Source: Paraburkholderia polaris (lineage in GTDB: Bacteria; Pseudomonadota; Gammaproteobacteria; Burkholderiales; Burkholderiaceae). Taken from it: a stretch of 64,000 bases of DNA. A model generated the notes under the pieces. That model was not told the origin of the DNA and did no database searches. It saw only the letters and a list, made by a program, of their open reading frames with translations. Within the stretch, counting starts at the first letter, position 1, and every line of letters starts with the position of its first letter. Both the position numbers and the translations under genes were made by a program. Where the stretch lies: assembly GCF_012927345.1 (NCBI RefSeq), contig NZ_JABBGJ010000018.1, positions 62,001 to 126,000 on the forward strand, written 5' to 3'. Positions 33,771 to 42,671 of this stretch are shown here, one piece after another.

Positions 33771-34325
33771 ATGCGTGAATTACGGTGGGCATCGGAAGAG
33801 GGTGACGGCATCGAACATCTGGCGTTCGACGCGCGCGCGGACGGCTTTGCGGTAGAAAGCGTCGTGGTTGGGCAGCGTTACGGCAAAGCGTATGGCCTGC
33901 ACTATAAGGTGCACTGCGATACGCAATGGCGCACCACCTATGCGTGGCTAAAGATCGTCGGCGGCGGTGAGCTCGAATTGCGCGGCGACGGCGACGGCCA
34001 TTGGCGTGATGGCCATGGCCAGGTGTTGAATGCGATCGAAGGCTGCATCGATATCGACATCGCCGCCACGCCCTATACGAACACGTTGCCGATCCGCCGT
34101 CTGCAACTGGCCGAAGGCGAGCGCCAGCCGATTTCCGTGGCCTACATTTCGACGCCGGATTTGCAGGTCACGCGTGCTGAGCAGGCGTATTCATGCATCG
34201 AGTTGAATCGCGTGTATCGCTACGAAGGCATCTTCCGCAATTTCACCGCGGACCTGACGGTGGATGAAGACGGCCTCGTGATCGACTATCCGACGCTGTT
34301 CACGCGCCTGCCGCGCGAGCGTTGA
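33771..34325 (+). CDS. Putative glycolipid-binding protein (PF06475, former DUF1089)
   Basis: A 184-residue cytosolic-looking protein. The features match the family: MRELRWASEEGDGIEHLAFD, HYKVHCDTQWRTTYAWLKIV, GHGQVLNAIEGCIDIDIAAT, PYTNTLPIRRL and VYRYEGIFRNFTADLTVDED. The biological role is not established. AAGGAG 9 nt before ATG 33771 fixes the start. It converges with and overlaps by 26 bp the alpha/beta hydrolase gene on the other strand. Confidence 0.85.
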   Translation: MRELRWASEEGDGIEHLAFDARADGFAVESVVVGQRYGKAYGLHYKVHCDTQWRTTYAWLKIVGGGELELRGDGDGHWRDGHGQVLNAIEGCIDIDIAATPYTNTLPIRRLQLAEGERQPISVAYISTPDLQVTRAEQAYSCIELNRVYRYEGIFRNFTADLTVDEDGLVIDYPTLFTRLPRER

Positions 34326-35322
34326 CCGTCGAGGTGCCGGGGCCTCCGCTGTCTGCTGGCGGCCGCGCCCGGTGTTGCTCGACAAAGCGTTCGATGCCTG
34401 CCGCAATACGCTCGGGTTCGCGCAACACGACCCAATGCCCGGCATCGATTTCAGTGCGGCTATACGCACCGAGCCAGCCTTCGAGTCCAATGGAGAGCTG
34501 CGGCCCGACGTAGCGATCGCGCAGCGGCACGATGAATTGCACCGGCGCATGCGCATGGCGTGCGCGCGGATGCAGCAACCTGTCGATGAAATTGGCGCGG
34601 TAGAGGTTGAGGCCGTTGATCGCATTGCGCGTTTGCGCAGGATCGCGTTCAGGGCGCACCCGTTCGGTCAGGCGTAGCCATAACGGCCACATGCGTGCGC
34701 CGCCCGCGCGCCACACCAGCTCCGGCAGCAACGGCAGGTGAAAGAAGAAGATGTACCAGGATTTGAGCGTCTGCCGAAGACCGCTGCCAAATGGGCGCGT
34801 TGCCGCCTGAAGTGGTTTGGGCTGTTCCGCACGATCAGCACCAGCACCAGCACCAGCACCAGCACCAGCACCAGCACCAGCACCAGCACCAGCACCGCCG
34901 CCGCGTAAGCCGAACGACGCGTGATCGAGGCACGGCCCGGAGATCGACGTGTACGACGCAATGCGGCCTTTGAAGGCGGGGTCGGTGACCGCTTCCCAGC
35001 TTTGAATCGAACCCCAGTCGTGTCCGACCAGGTGAAACGGCCGCGCGCCGCACGTTGCGTCGGCGACGGCCGCGAGATCGGCGGCCAGCCGCTCGAGCCG
35101 GTAAGCCGCGCGCGACTCTGGCGCGTCGGATGCGCCCGCGCCACGTACGTCATAGCTGATCACGCGGTAGCGCGCGTCGAGTTGCGCGCGCACCGGTTCC
35201 CACACTGCCGCCGAATCCGGATAACCGTGCACGAGCACGATCGGCGGCGCGTCGCGCGGTCCGCTCACGTAGACCGCGAGCCGCACGTCGCCGGCTTCGA
35301 CCGACAGCGTGTCGCGTATCAC
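34300..35322 (-). CDS. Alpha/beta hydrolase, epoxide hydrolase/dehalogenase-like, with a Gly-Ala repeat
   Basis: A 340-residue hydrolase with oxyanion motif HGYPDS (32-37), nucleophile elbow GHDWGS with Asp102 (the Asp nucleophile of epoxide hydrolases and haloalkane dehalogenases) and a C-terminal DAGHW catalytic His. The GTG at 35322 overlaps the upstream gene's stop (GTGA), so translation is coupled. A (Gly-Ala) run of about ten repeats, encoded by ten perfect 6-bp units, sits after the nucleophile domain where the cap domain begins. It is the last gene of the minus-strand monooxygenase cluster. Confidence 0.85.
   Translation of the reverse strand: MIRDTLSVEAGDVRLAVYVSGPRDAPPIVLVHGYPDSAAVWEPVRAQLDARYRVISYDVRGAGASDAPESRAAYRLERLAADLAAVADATCGARPFHLVGHDWGSIQSWEAVTDPAFKGRIASYTSISGPCLDHASFGLRGGGAGAGAGAGAGAGAGAGAGADRAEQPKPLQAATRPFGSGLRQTLKSWYIFFFHLPLLPELVWRAGGARMWPLWLRLTERVRPERDPAQTRNAINGLNLYRANFIDRLLHPRARHAHAPVQFIVPLRDRYVGPQLSIGLEGWLGAYSRTEIDAGHWVVLREPERIAAGIERFVEQHRARPPADSGGPGTSTVNARAAGA
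34836..34895 (+). repeat. (CAGCAC)10 hexanucleotide repeat inside the hydrolase gene
   Basis: Ten perfect copies of CAGCAC on the plus strand, read on the coding strand as alternating Gly and Ala codons. Loss or gain of units keeps the frame. Confidence 0.95.
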
Positions 35323-36200
35323 GCGGCCGCCCGCACGCCGCGCCGCGCGGCTTTGCGTGCGCTCGGCGTGGCCGCATTGGTCGCGTCGACTGCGGCGACG
35401 AGGCCGTCGATGCGCGACAGTTGCGCGCGATTGTCGTGATCCCACGGATGGAAGCCCGGCCGGAAAAAGCTCAGCCATTCACCGGCAATACGCGGAAACA
35501 CGCCGTGACGCGGGCCGTACAGATATTTCACGACGCGCCACATGCCGCGAATATGGCCGCCGCGTTTGCGATCGGCGATCATCAAACGCAAATGGTAGTC
35601 GAACACGATCAGCCAGAACGTCAGCGTGGTGGCGAGCATCGTGCCGGTGCGCAGCAGGTAACGGCCGAGGCCCGGTTTCAGCACGGCATTCCACACGTCG
35701 TACGAGACCGATTTGTGCTCCGTTTCTTCAAGCGCATGCCACGTCCACATCTGCGTATAGCCTTCGACCGAACCGCCGATGCGCGAGGCATCTTCCAGCA
35801 GCAAGCCGGCCAGCATCGCCGTGTAGTGTTCGAGGCAGACCGTGACCGCGAGTTGATACGAATGCGGCAGGATCTTGCGGCCGAAGTTGAGAATCGCCCA
35901 CAGCCGCTTGTCGAGCTTATGCGCGGGCAAGCCGGCTTCCTGCAGCAGATCGTTGTATTCGACGTGCTCGCGCGTATGCATCGCTTCCTGGCCGATGAAG
36001 CCGAGCACCTGCTTCTTCAGCACGGGGTCGTCGATCTGGTCGCGGTAGTTGCGCACACTGTCCATGAAGAAACGCTCGCCGGCGGGAAAAAGCAGCGAAA
36101 GCGCATTGAAGAAGTGTGTCACATGCGAGCCCTGCACGTGCCAATCACAGGCACGTTCCTGCGGTAAGTTGAAACGGAGGTCGCGGCGAACCGGCATCAT
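35319..36200 (-). CDS. PF10118 family predicted metal-dependent hydrolase
   Basis: A 293-residue protein with a di-iron, ferritin-like pattern of metal ligands: FIGQEAMHTREHVEYN, CLEHYTAMLAGLLLED and MWTWHALEETEHKSVSYDVW. The family is annotated as predicted metal-dependent hydrolase, but the E/ExxH spacing also suits an oxygenase or membrane-associated di-iron role. A hydrophobic segment lies near 190-215. It is translationally coupled to the alpha/beta hydrolase and follows the SDR gene by 103 bp. Function unknown. Confidence 0.82.
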   Translation of the reverse strand: MMPVRRDLRFNLPQERACDWHVQGSHVTHFFNALSLLFPAGERFFMDSVRNYRDQIDDPVLKKQVLGFIGQEAMHTREHVEYNDLLQEAGLPAHKLDKRLWAILNFGRKILPHSYQLAVTVCLEHYTAMLAGLLLEDASRIGGSVEGYTQMWTWHALEETEHKSVSYDVWNAVLKPGLGRYLLRTGTMLATTLTFWLIVFDYHLRLMIADRKRGGHIRGMWRVVKYLYGPRHGVFPRIAGEWLSFFRPGFHPWDHDNRAQLSRIDGLVAAVDATNAATPSARKAARRGVRAAA

Positions 36201-36303
36201 GGCCTTTCTCCTTATGATCCTTTATGTACTGCTGATTGTGCTGATTGTGCTGACCGGGTTCATTGCCTTGCGCACTGAATGGCATTGAGTGACGGGCGGC
36301 GTA

Positions 36304-37212
36304 TCACGCACGCCGGCCGTCCACTTGCGCGGCGCGGCGCGCGCGCTTTTCCGCAATGCGCTTCATGCGGCGTGTTTGCATCACGACCAGCGCCTGATAG
36401 GCCGCCGGCAATGTACGCGCCAACCAGTCGGCGGCGCGCGCATCGCGGCCGATCAGCACGCGCCGCTTGTTCTTGCGCACGCCGTCGAGAATCACGCGTG
36501 CCGCTTCGTCGGCGGTGGTGATGAAAAACTTCTCGAAGTCGTCCTTGCCTTGCTGTTCAGTTTCCAGCATGAAGCCGACCATGTTCGACGAGATCCGGCT
36601 CGATTGCGCGATGCTCGTGCGAATACCGCCCGGATGCACGCAAGTCGCGGATACGCCGCACTTCATCAGATCGAGCTCCTGACGCAACGCTTCGGTAAAG
36701 CCGCGCACGGCGAATTTGGTCGCGTTGTAGCCGCTCATGCCGGGCTGCGAGAAGAGGCCGAACACGCTCGACGTGTTGACGATGTGTCCCGCGCCAGACG
36801 CCTTGATATACGGCAGAAATGCCTTCGTGCCGTGCACCACGCCCCAGAAATTGATGCCGACGATCCACTCCAGGTCGGCGTACTCCATCCCTTCGATGGT
36901 GCTCGACAGCGCTACGCCCGCGTTGTTGAACACGAGGTTCACGCGTTGATGCTGCGCAGCCGTTTCGGCGGCCCAGTCGAACATCGCGGCGCGGTCCGAC
37001 ACGTCGAGCACCCGCGTGGTGATGCGCAGCGGCGAGCCGACGATATGCGGCGCGGCGGCCTGCGCGAGTTGCGCGGTTTCGGCGAGGCTCGTGGCATTGC
37101 GGTCAGCGAGCGCGAGGTGGCAGCCTTCGCGCGCCAGCCGGATCGCGAGCGAACGGCCCATGCCCGAGCCTGCGCCGGTGATCGCGGCCACTCTGTCGGT
37201 GAAGTTCTTCAT
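36304..37212 (-). CDS. Short-chain dehydrogenase/reductase
   Basis: A 302-residue NAD(P)-dependent oxidoreductase. It shows the classical SDR layout: AAITGAGSGMGRSLAIRLAR cofactor motif, FNNAGVALSS, the active-site SSVFGLFSQPGMSGYNATKF (Ser, Tyr-x3-Lys), and HPGGIRTSI. The C-terminal basic tail is extended. Together with the flavin monooxygenase, PF10118 protein and hydrolase it forms a minus-strand cluster that probably oxidises an alcohol or ketone of a lipid-like compound (inference). Confidence 0.9.
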   Translation of the reverse strand: MKNFTDRVAAITGAGSGMGRSLAIRLAREGCHLALADRNATSLAETAQLAQAAAPHIVGSPLRITTRVLDVSDRAAMFDWAAETAAQHQRVNLVFNNAGVALSSTIEGMEYADLEWIVGINFWGVVHGTKAFLPYIKASGAGHIVNTSSVFGLFSQPGMSGYNATKFAVRGFTEALRQELDLMKCGVSATCVHPGGIRTSIAQSSRISSNMVGFMLETEQQGKDDFEKFFITTADEAARVILDGVRKNKRRVLIGRDARAADWLARTLPAAYQALVVMQTRRMKRIAEKRARRAAQVDGRRA

Positions 37213-37318
37213 TGCTTATCTCCTGTCGACCAGAGTTAGCGCTTTAGCGCCTTACTCTGGTCCCATGCAAAATGGTTGCGGTCCTCTCTGAAGGGTGCCT
37301 TGTCGTTGTGCTTTTTTG

Positions 37319-38932
37319 TCAGGTTGCTTCGGCGGATGTCGTCGTCGCGGTCGTGGCCGCATTGCCGTGCGCATGCACAGGCTGCTGCGAACCCCCATGC
37401 CCGCTCAGCGGCTGCGCCGTGGGCGAATACGCGAGGTAGTCGTTCATGCTGAAGGTGCGGGTCGCCTGGCGGAATTTGTAGGCGAATCCTGGCCACAGCG
37501 TGGTGTTCTTGCCGGTCTTCGGATCGAGATACCAGCTCTTGCAGCCGCCTGTCGACCAGATCGCGCGGCCGAGTTTTTGCTGGATCTGTTCGTTGTAGGC
37601 ACGCTCGACATGCGGACGCACTTCGATCGCATCGGTGCGTTCCGTGTTCATCGTCTTCAGTGCCCGCAGAATGTATTCGACCTGCGACTCGATCATGAAC
37701 ACCATCGAGTTGTGGCCGAGACCTGTGTTCGGGCCGACGATCATGAAGAAGTTCGGATAACCAGGCAGTGTCGTACCGAGATACGCATGCGCGCCATCGC
37801 GCCACGTATCGACGATATCGACGCCGCCACGCCCACGCACCACGCCGGCCGGAAACGGATCGGCCACCTGAAAACCGGTGCCGAAGATCAGGCAATCGGC
37901 CGGATGGCGCGTGCCGTCGGTCGTGATGACCGCGTCTTCTTCCACGCGGGCGATGCCGGCGGTCGTTACCGACACGTTCTGGCGTGACAGCGCCGGGAAG
38001 TAATCGTTCGAGATCAGGATGCGCTTGCAGCCCATCGTGTAGTTCGGCGTGAGCGTGGCGCGCAATTGCGGATCGGGCACCTGGCGGTGCAGATGCCGCT
38101 CCGCGACTTTCTGCGCGGTCTTCATGAGCGAAGGATGAATCGCAAAGCCGAAGGCGCGCGATTCGAGCATGCAGTAGAGCGCCGAACGCATGATCTTCTG
38201 CGTGAATGGCAGATGCTTGAACAACCACTGCTCGAACGGCTTCACCGCGCGGTCGGCCTTCGGCATGATCCACGGCGGCGTGCGCTGGAACAGGTTCAGA
38301 TGCGAGACGCGCGGCGCGATCTGCGGCACGAACTGGATCGCGCTCGCACCGGTGCCGATGACCGCGACGCGTTTTCCTTCGAGCGAATACGTGTGGTCCC
38401 AGTGCTGCGAGTGGAACGCTTTACCCTTGAATGTCTCGATGCCGGGAATGTTCGGGATGGCCGCGCGGGACAGTCCGCCCATGCCTGAAATCAGCACGCG
38501 TGCCGACCATTGCTGGCCGTTTGCGAACGTCAGTTGCCAGCGGTGGCGGGATTCGTCGTAGATCGCGGAGGCCAGTTCGTGGCCGAAGCGCAGATGACGC
38601 TGGATGCCGAAGCGCTGCGTGCACTCCTCAAGATAAGCACGAATTTCCGGCTGACGCGCGAACATGCAGGTCCAGCGCGGATTCGGGGCGAAGGAGAACG
38701 AATAGACGTGGGATTGCACGTCGCAAGCACAGCCGGGGTAGTGGTTGTCGCGCCAGGTACCGCCGACCGACTCGGCCTTTTCGGCGATGATGAAGTCGGT
38801 CATGCCGGCTTGCCGTAGCCGGATCGCCATGCCGAGGCCCGCAAAACCGGAGCCGATGATGGCGATATCGGTATCGATGGGCGCGGATGCGTTGGGCGCC
38901 GCGTCGTCGAGGGGCATCATGCGTGCGTTCAT
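37319..38932 (-). CDS. FAD-dependent Baeyer-Villiger-type monooxygenase
   Basis: A 537-residue NADPH- and oxygen-dependent flavoprotein. Two Rossmann motifs are visible, GSGFAG (27-32) and GTGASA (193-198), and between them the Baeyer-Villiger fingerprint FxGxxxHxxxW as FKGKAFHSQHW (168-178). AAGGAG precedes ATG 38932 by 9-14 nt; an upstream in-frame ATG at 39010 would place the operator inside the gene. It heads the four-gene cluster, with a perfect inverted repeat 31-52 bp upstream. Ketone to ester conversion is the expected chemistry; the substrate is unknown. Confidence 0.9.
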   Translation of the reverse strand: MNARMMPLDDAAPNASAPIDTDIAIIGSGFAGLGMAIRLRQAGMTDFIIAEKAESVGGTWRDNHYPGCACDVQSHVYSFSFAPNPRWTCMFARQPEIRAYLEECTQRFGIQRHLRFGHELASAIYDESRHRWQLTFANGQQWSARVLISGMGGLSRAAIPNIPGIETFKGKAFHSQHWDHTYSLEGKRVAVIGTGASAIQFVPQIAPRVSHLNLFQRTPPWIMPKADRAVKPFEQWLFKHLPFTQKIMRSALYCMLESRAFGFAIHPSLMKTAQKVAERHLHRQVPDPQLRATLTPNYTMGCKRILISNDYFPALSRQNVSVTTAGIARVEEDAVITTDGTRHPADCLIFGTGFQVADPFPAGVVRGRGGVDIVDTWRDGAHAYLGTTLPGYPNFFMIVGPNTGLGHNSMVFMIESQVEYILRALKTMNTERTDAIEVRPHVERAYNEQIQQKLGRAIWSTGGCKSWYLDPKTGKNTTLWPGFAYKFRQATRTFSMNDYLAYSPTAQPLSGHGGSQQPVHAHGNAATTATTTSAEAT

Positions 38933-38962
38933 CCGATCCGTCTCCTTTTGTTCGCTCTTAAC

Positions 38963-38984
38963 TGTTACATTGGTTGATGTAACA
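38963..38984. promoter_or_regulatory. Inverted-repeat operator of the monooxygenase cluster
   Basis: TGTTACAT and ATGTAACA form a perfect 8-bp inverted repeat around the spacer TGGTTG. It has TetR-operator size and lies 31 bp before the monooxygenase start. No regulator gene is adjacent. Confidence 0.65.
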
Positions 38985-39187
38985 ATAGAGGCTGTCAACG
39001 GATGACGCAAGCAGCGGGTTAGACGGGAAACTCTATGGAGCGGAGAAGGCTGTGGCGCAGGGCTCGGGAGGCTACGGCGCTGGCTGGGGAGGTTCGATAC
39101 TGATGCAGAACTGCGTGTCGTTCCGCTATGTGAAAAATGCCGGGCGGATTCGCTTCGAAAACCCGTCCGGCTTACCGCTTTAACGCC

Positions 39188-40087
39188 TTATTGCACTGAA
39201 GCCTGCGGCGCGGCAGTCACGCGAGCCGCTGCAGACTCGTCCGTGTCGTTGCTTTGCACGATATGCAGTTCACGTGTGCGGACCGGCAAGCCGCATTGCG
39301 CGTCGTTGAGCGTTTGACGGACCTGGCGAGCGAGGTCCCAGCGCATGTCCCAGAACGTGTCGATGTTGGCCCACACGCGGATGTTCAGGACCACGGTGCT
39401 GTCGTCGAAACGGGCCACCATCACCTGCGGCGCCGGCTTCTGCAGCGCACGCCGGTCGGCAGCGGCGAGATTGCGCAGCGCGGCCAGCGCCTGATCGACG
39501 TCGTCACGCACCGAGATTTCCACTTCCAGATCCAGGCGGCGGGTCGGATTGCGGTTGTAATTGCGGATCGAATTGCTCCACAGCGCGCTGTTCGGCACGT
39601 ATTCGCAAATGCCGTCGGATTTCGTGAGACGCGTGGTGAACAGGCTGATTTCTTCGACGGTGCCCGAGACATTGCCTGTGCCGGCATCAATCGAATCGCC
39701 CACCTTGAACGGCCGCAGCAGTAAAAGCATGATGCCGGCCGCGATGTTTTGCATCGTGCCCTGCAGCGCGAGCCCGATAGCGAGGCCGGCGGCGCCGAGC
39801 ACGGCGACGATGCTCGCCGTCTGGATTCCCAGTTGCGACAGTGCGCCGATGATCGCGACGACGCGAATGCTCCACAGGCAGGTGTCGCAGATGACCGGAC
39901 GCAGCGTGGCGTCCATACGCGACTGGCTCGCGAGCAGCCGGTTGAGCGAGCGTGCGACGCGGCGGGCGACCCACCAGCCCACCACCAATATCAATGCGGC
40001 CGCGCACAAGTGCATCGAGATCGTGGTGAGTGCGTCCCAAAGGAAGGTCCACTGGTTAGAGTGAATCTGCGTGAGTAGATTCTGCAT
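39188..40087 (-). CDS. Small-conductance mechanosensitive channel (MscS family)
   Basis: A 299-residue inner-membrane channel that opens under osmotic down-shock. Three N-terminal hydrophobic helices are followed by the pore helix and signature VLGAAGLAIGLALQGTMQNI, then LLLLRPFKVGD, and the soluble beta domain (GTVEEISLFTTRL, FVPNSALW-like YVPNSALWSNSIRNY). The length is close to E. coli MscS (286). The C-terminal 20 residues are low-complexity. Confidence 0.93.
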   Translation of the reverse strand: MQNLLTQIHSNQWTFLWDALTTISMHLCAAALILVVGWWVARRVARSLNRLLASQSRMDATLRPVICDTCLWSIRVVAIIGALSQLGIQTASIVAVLGAAGLAIGLALQGTMQNIAAGIMLLLLRPFKVGDSIDAGTGNVSGTVEEISLFTTRLTKSDGICEYVPNSALWSNSIRNYNRNPTRRLDLEVEISVRDDVDQALAALRNLAAADRRALQKPAPQVMVARFDDSTVVLNIRVWANIDTFWDMRWDLARQVRQTLNDAQCGLPVRTRELHIVQSNDTDESAAARVTAAPQASVQ

Positions 40088-40507
40088 GGCCTTGACGGTC
40101 CTGATTTTCTAGGCGGCGGCGTGTTGTTCGCCGCACGGTTTGTAAGAAGCATGGATGCCGCCGCGTCCGCGTAACACGACTGCAGCGTGAGCGCAACGCA
40201 GTGACGAAGAGGTATCCGGAAAATGACGCGAGTAAAGCGTGCGGAGAAGGGACCCTTTCGCAAAAGGAAAGTTCTACCCGTACACCCTTTTTTACAGATT
40301 GGGTTCCCGAAGGCGAAAGGGCGGGCGGCGCGCGATAGCGGCGTGAGGGGACGTGTTGTCATGGCCCCGTTATGGATTGAATAACGGGGCCAGTGCAATG
40401 TGGCGTTGACCTGAGAAACTATTCCTCAAGCCGCCGCAGCGTCATGACATGATTTGATACGGATGGCGAAGTAATTGGTCGTGCTATGTTTTTTGAACTG
40501 CCAACGT
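40088..40507. other. Structured intergenic region between mscS and ssuA-like genes
   Basis: No gene in 420 bp. A 12-bp-stem hairpin lies at 40362-40392, and a long-range inverted repeat CCCTTTCGC (40253-40261) with GCGAAAGGG (40313-40321) encloses CAAAAGG and CCTTTTTT. The second structure lies in the mscS leader region. Confidence 0.45.
40362..40392. terminator. Strong hairpin, possible terminator of the ssuA-like gene
   Basis: TGGCCCCGTTAT and ATAACGGGGCCA form a perfect 12-bp stem with a 7-nt loop, 116 bp after the stop codon at 40508 on the minus strand. No T-run follows. Confidence 0.45.
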
Positions 40508-41509
40508 CTATTTACCCGCAAGACTGGCTGCCACCTCGCGGTTTTGCCAGACGTTGTCTTTCACTGTGATTTTCTGCGGAATCAGATGCGCGCCGTAAAA
40601 CGCATCGGCGACGATCTGCTGCGAGCGCACGATCTCGTCGGTCACGGCGGTGGTGCCGTACGGATAGCGGCGCACCCAGGTTTCGACCAGCTTCTGATCC
40701 AGACCGACTTTCGGCGCGATCAGCGCGGCGGTGTCGACCGGATGATCGTTCACCCACAGGCCGGTGACGCGCAACTGCCTGAGAACTGCGCCGATCACAT
40801 CGGGATGCCGCTCGGCGAAGCCGCGCGTGGCCTCATAGAAGTTATAGGGACTGTTTAGATCCGAATAATCGACCAGCGTGCGCGCCTTCAGCGCCTCTTG
40901 TGCGGATGCGTAGTAAGGGTCCCAGATCACCCATGCGTCGACGGTGCCGCTTTCGAAGGCGGCGCGCGCGTCCGCGGGCGCCAGATAGACCGGGCGGACG
41001 TCTTCGTAACGCAGGCCGGCTTTTTTCAGCGCTTCGAGCAGCAGATAGTTCGAACTCGATCCTTTTTGCAGCGCGACGCGCTTGCCCTTCAATTCCGCCA
41101 CGCTATGCAGCGTCGAATCGCTTCGGACCAGAATCGCTTCAGCATGACGGCCTGACGGTTCCGCGCCGACGTACACGAAGTTCACGCCACCAGCCTGCGC
41201 GAACACTGGCGGGGGCGCCCCGGTATAGCCGAAGTCGAGGCTGTTCGCGTTCAGCGCTTCAAGCAATTGCGGGCCGGCCGGAAATTCGAACCACTTGATG
41301 CTGTAGCCGAGCGGCTTGAGTTTTTCGTCGAGCGAGCCTTGCGCCTTGAGGATCGCGAGCAGGCCCGATTTCTGATAACCAATGCGCAGCACGTTGGCCG
41401 GCTCGTTGCCGCTGCCAGTGTTGCTGCTCTGCGCGGTCGCGCTCAAGGTGGTGAGCCCCGCTAGCAAGGCGGCGGCGATGTGAAGCGAAATACGGGTATG
41501 ACGGGCCAT
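40508..41509 (-). CDS. Aliphatic sulfonate-type ABC transporter substrate-binding protein (SsuA-like)
   Basis: A 333-residue periplasmic protein of the NMT1/SsuA family, with signal peptide cut near ATA-QSSNT. Family blocks: RIGYQKSGLLAILKAQGSLD, WFEFPAGPQLLEALNANSLD, GYTGAPPPVFAQA, VALQKGSSSNYLLLEALKKA and VDAWVIWDPYY. GGAG 9 nt before ATG 41509 supports this start. No ATPase or permease gene is next to it, so it must rely on partners elsewhere. Sulfonate is the likely but unproven ligand. Confidence 0.88.
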   Translation of the reverse strand: MARHTRISLHIAAALLAGLTTLSATAQSSNTGSGNEPANVLRIGYQKSGLLAILKAQGSLDEKLKPLGYSIKWFEFPAGPQLLEALNANSLDFGYTGAPPPVFAQAGGVNFVYVGAEPSGRHAEAILVRSDSTLHSVAELKGKRVALQKGSSSNYLLLEALKKAGLRYEDVRPVYLAPADARAAFESGTVDAWVIWDPYYASAQEALKARTLVDYSDLNSPYNFYEATRGFAERHPDVIGAVLRQLRVTGLWVNDHPVDTAALIAPKVGLDQKLVETWVRRYPYGTTAVTDEIVRSQQIVADAFYGAHLIPQKITVKDNVWQNREVAASLAGK

Positions 41510-41697
41510 GCTGCGAATCTCCATTGCGTTCGATCGATCGAAGATCGTCGCATGGACGTCCCGCAGATCAAACGAAGCAATGCAGATTTGAATATGACGC
41601 TCGCGCGAACGCTAAGGGGCATGAAAGCGCCCGCGTAAGCGGCAACAGGAAAGGTGCTTATTGCAACGTGGGTGGCCGCGAGCGGCCGCCTGTCTGG

Positions 41698-42564
41698 CTA
41701 TTTTTTGGGTTTATCTTTCTTTGCGGCGGCGCGCTCCACGGCTTTGCTTTCGGACGGATGGCCCAGCTTCTTTTCCATGATCGCCGCGACACGGTCGCCG
41801 AGATAATCGCCGGATGCTTCCTCCAGCGCGCGGTTCATTTCGCTTTCGACCAATACCATTGCCAGCGGTCGCACACGCCAGATCGCATCGACCAGGGCGG
41901 GGACATCGGCAGGCGGTGGCAGCGCGTCGGCGTCGTAGCGGTCTAGTTGACGGACCACCAGATCGACCAGCGCTTTGGCGACCGCATTGAAATGCGGCCT
42001 TGCGACACCCACGGCGTCGAGCAGGTCGGCGAGCGGAATGCCTTCTTTCGCCATGGTCGCGCCGGCGGCCAGCGCCGTGGGGTTGCCGGACACGAAGGAG
42101 AGGCCGTTGCGCTCCAGCAAACCCAGATCGACCGCTTTGCCGAGCGCGCTCGGCGAGGCTTTGTCGCCGAACATTTGCAGCAGTTCGATCAGCGAGTATT
42201 TTTTCGGCCGTTCGCGCGACCAGCGGCCGCCGATCGCGGTTTCAAGGCCGAGGATCGAACGTAGATCGTGGCCTTCGTCGACGGCCATGATCAGGTCCTG
42301 GATGTTCGCGAGCGTGTAGCCGCGCGTGAGCAGATGGTTGATCAGCTTCAGACGCGATACATGCGTGTCGTCATACACGCCGACGCGGCCGCGCTTTTCC
42401 GGCGGCGCGAGCAGGCCGCGGTCCTGATAGGCGCGCACGTTGCGCACGGTGGTGTCGGTGACGCGCGCGAGTTCGTCGACCGTGTATTCGTTGCGCGGGG
42501 TGTCGCTTGCCGGGACGCTCGGGGCGTCGGGCAAGGGCGGAAAGGGGGGCAGCGTATTGGGCAT
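41698..42564 (-). CDS. MerR-family transcriptional regulator
   Basis: A 288-residue regulator. After a Pro-rich N-terminus comes a MerR winged helix (YTVDELARVTDTTVRNVRAY, QDRGLLAPPEKRGRVGVYDD, HVSRLKLINHLLTRGYTLAN), then a long C-terminal region of about 180 residues without a recognised ligand motif and a Lys-rich tail. It is longer than typical MerR proteins. An array of 12-bp repeats lies 11 bp before its start codon and may affect expression. Confidence 0.88.
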   Translation of the reverse strand: MPNTLPPFPPLPDAPSVPASDTPRNEYTVDELARVTDTTVRNVRAYQDRGLLAPPEKRGRVGVYDDTHVSRLKLINHLLTRGYTLANIQDLIMAVDEGHDLRSILGLETAIGGRWSRERPKKYSLIELLQMFGDKASPSALGKAVDLGLLERNGLSFVSGNPTALAAGATMAKEGIPLADLLDAVGVARPHFNAVAKALVDLVVRQLDRYDADALPPPADVPALVDAIWRVRPLAMVLVESEMNRALEEASGDYLGDRVAAIMEKKLGHPSESKAVERAAAKKDKPKK

Positions 42565-42575
42565 GGGGGGATTTT

Positions 42576-42671
42576 AACGCGGTGGCCAACGCGGTGGCTA
42601 ACGCGGTGGCTAACGCGGCGGCCAGTGCGGCGGCCAGGGCTGCGGCCGCGGTGCCGGCTAAAGCGGCAGTT
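42576..42671 (+). repeat. 12-bp tandem array before the MerR gene
   Basis: Eight units of 12 bp that decay left to right: AACGCGGTGGCC, then AACGCGGTGGCT twice, AACGCGGCGGCC, AGTGCGGCGGCC and weaker copies. It covers the likely promoter of the MerR gene. Confidence 0.85.
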
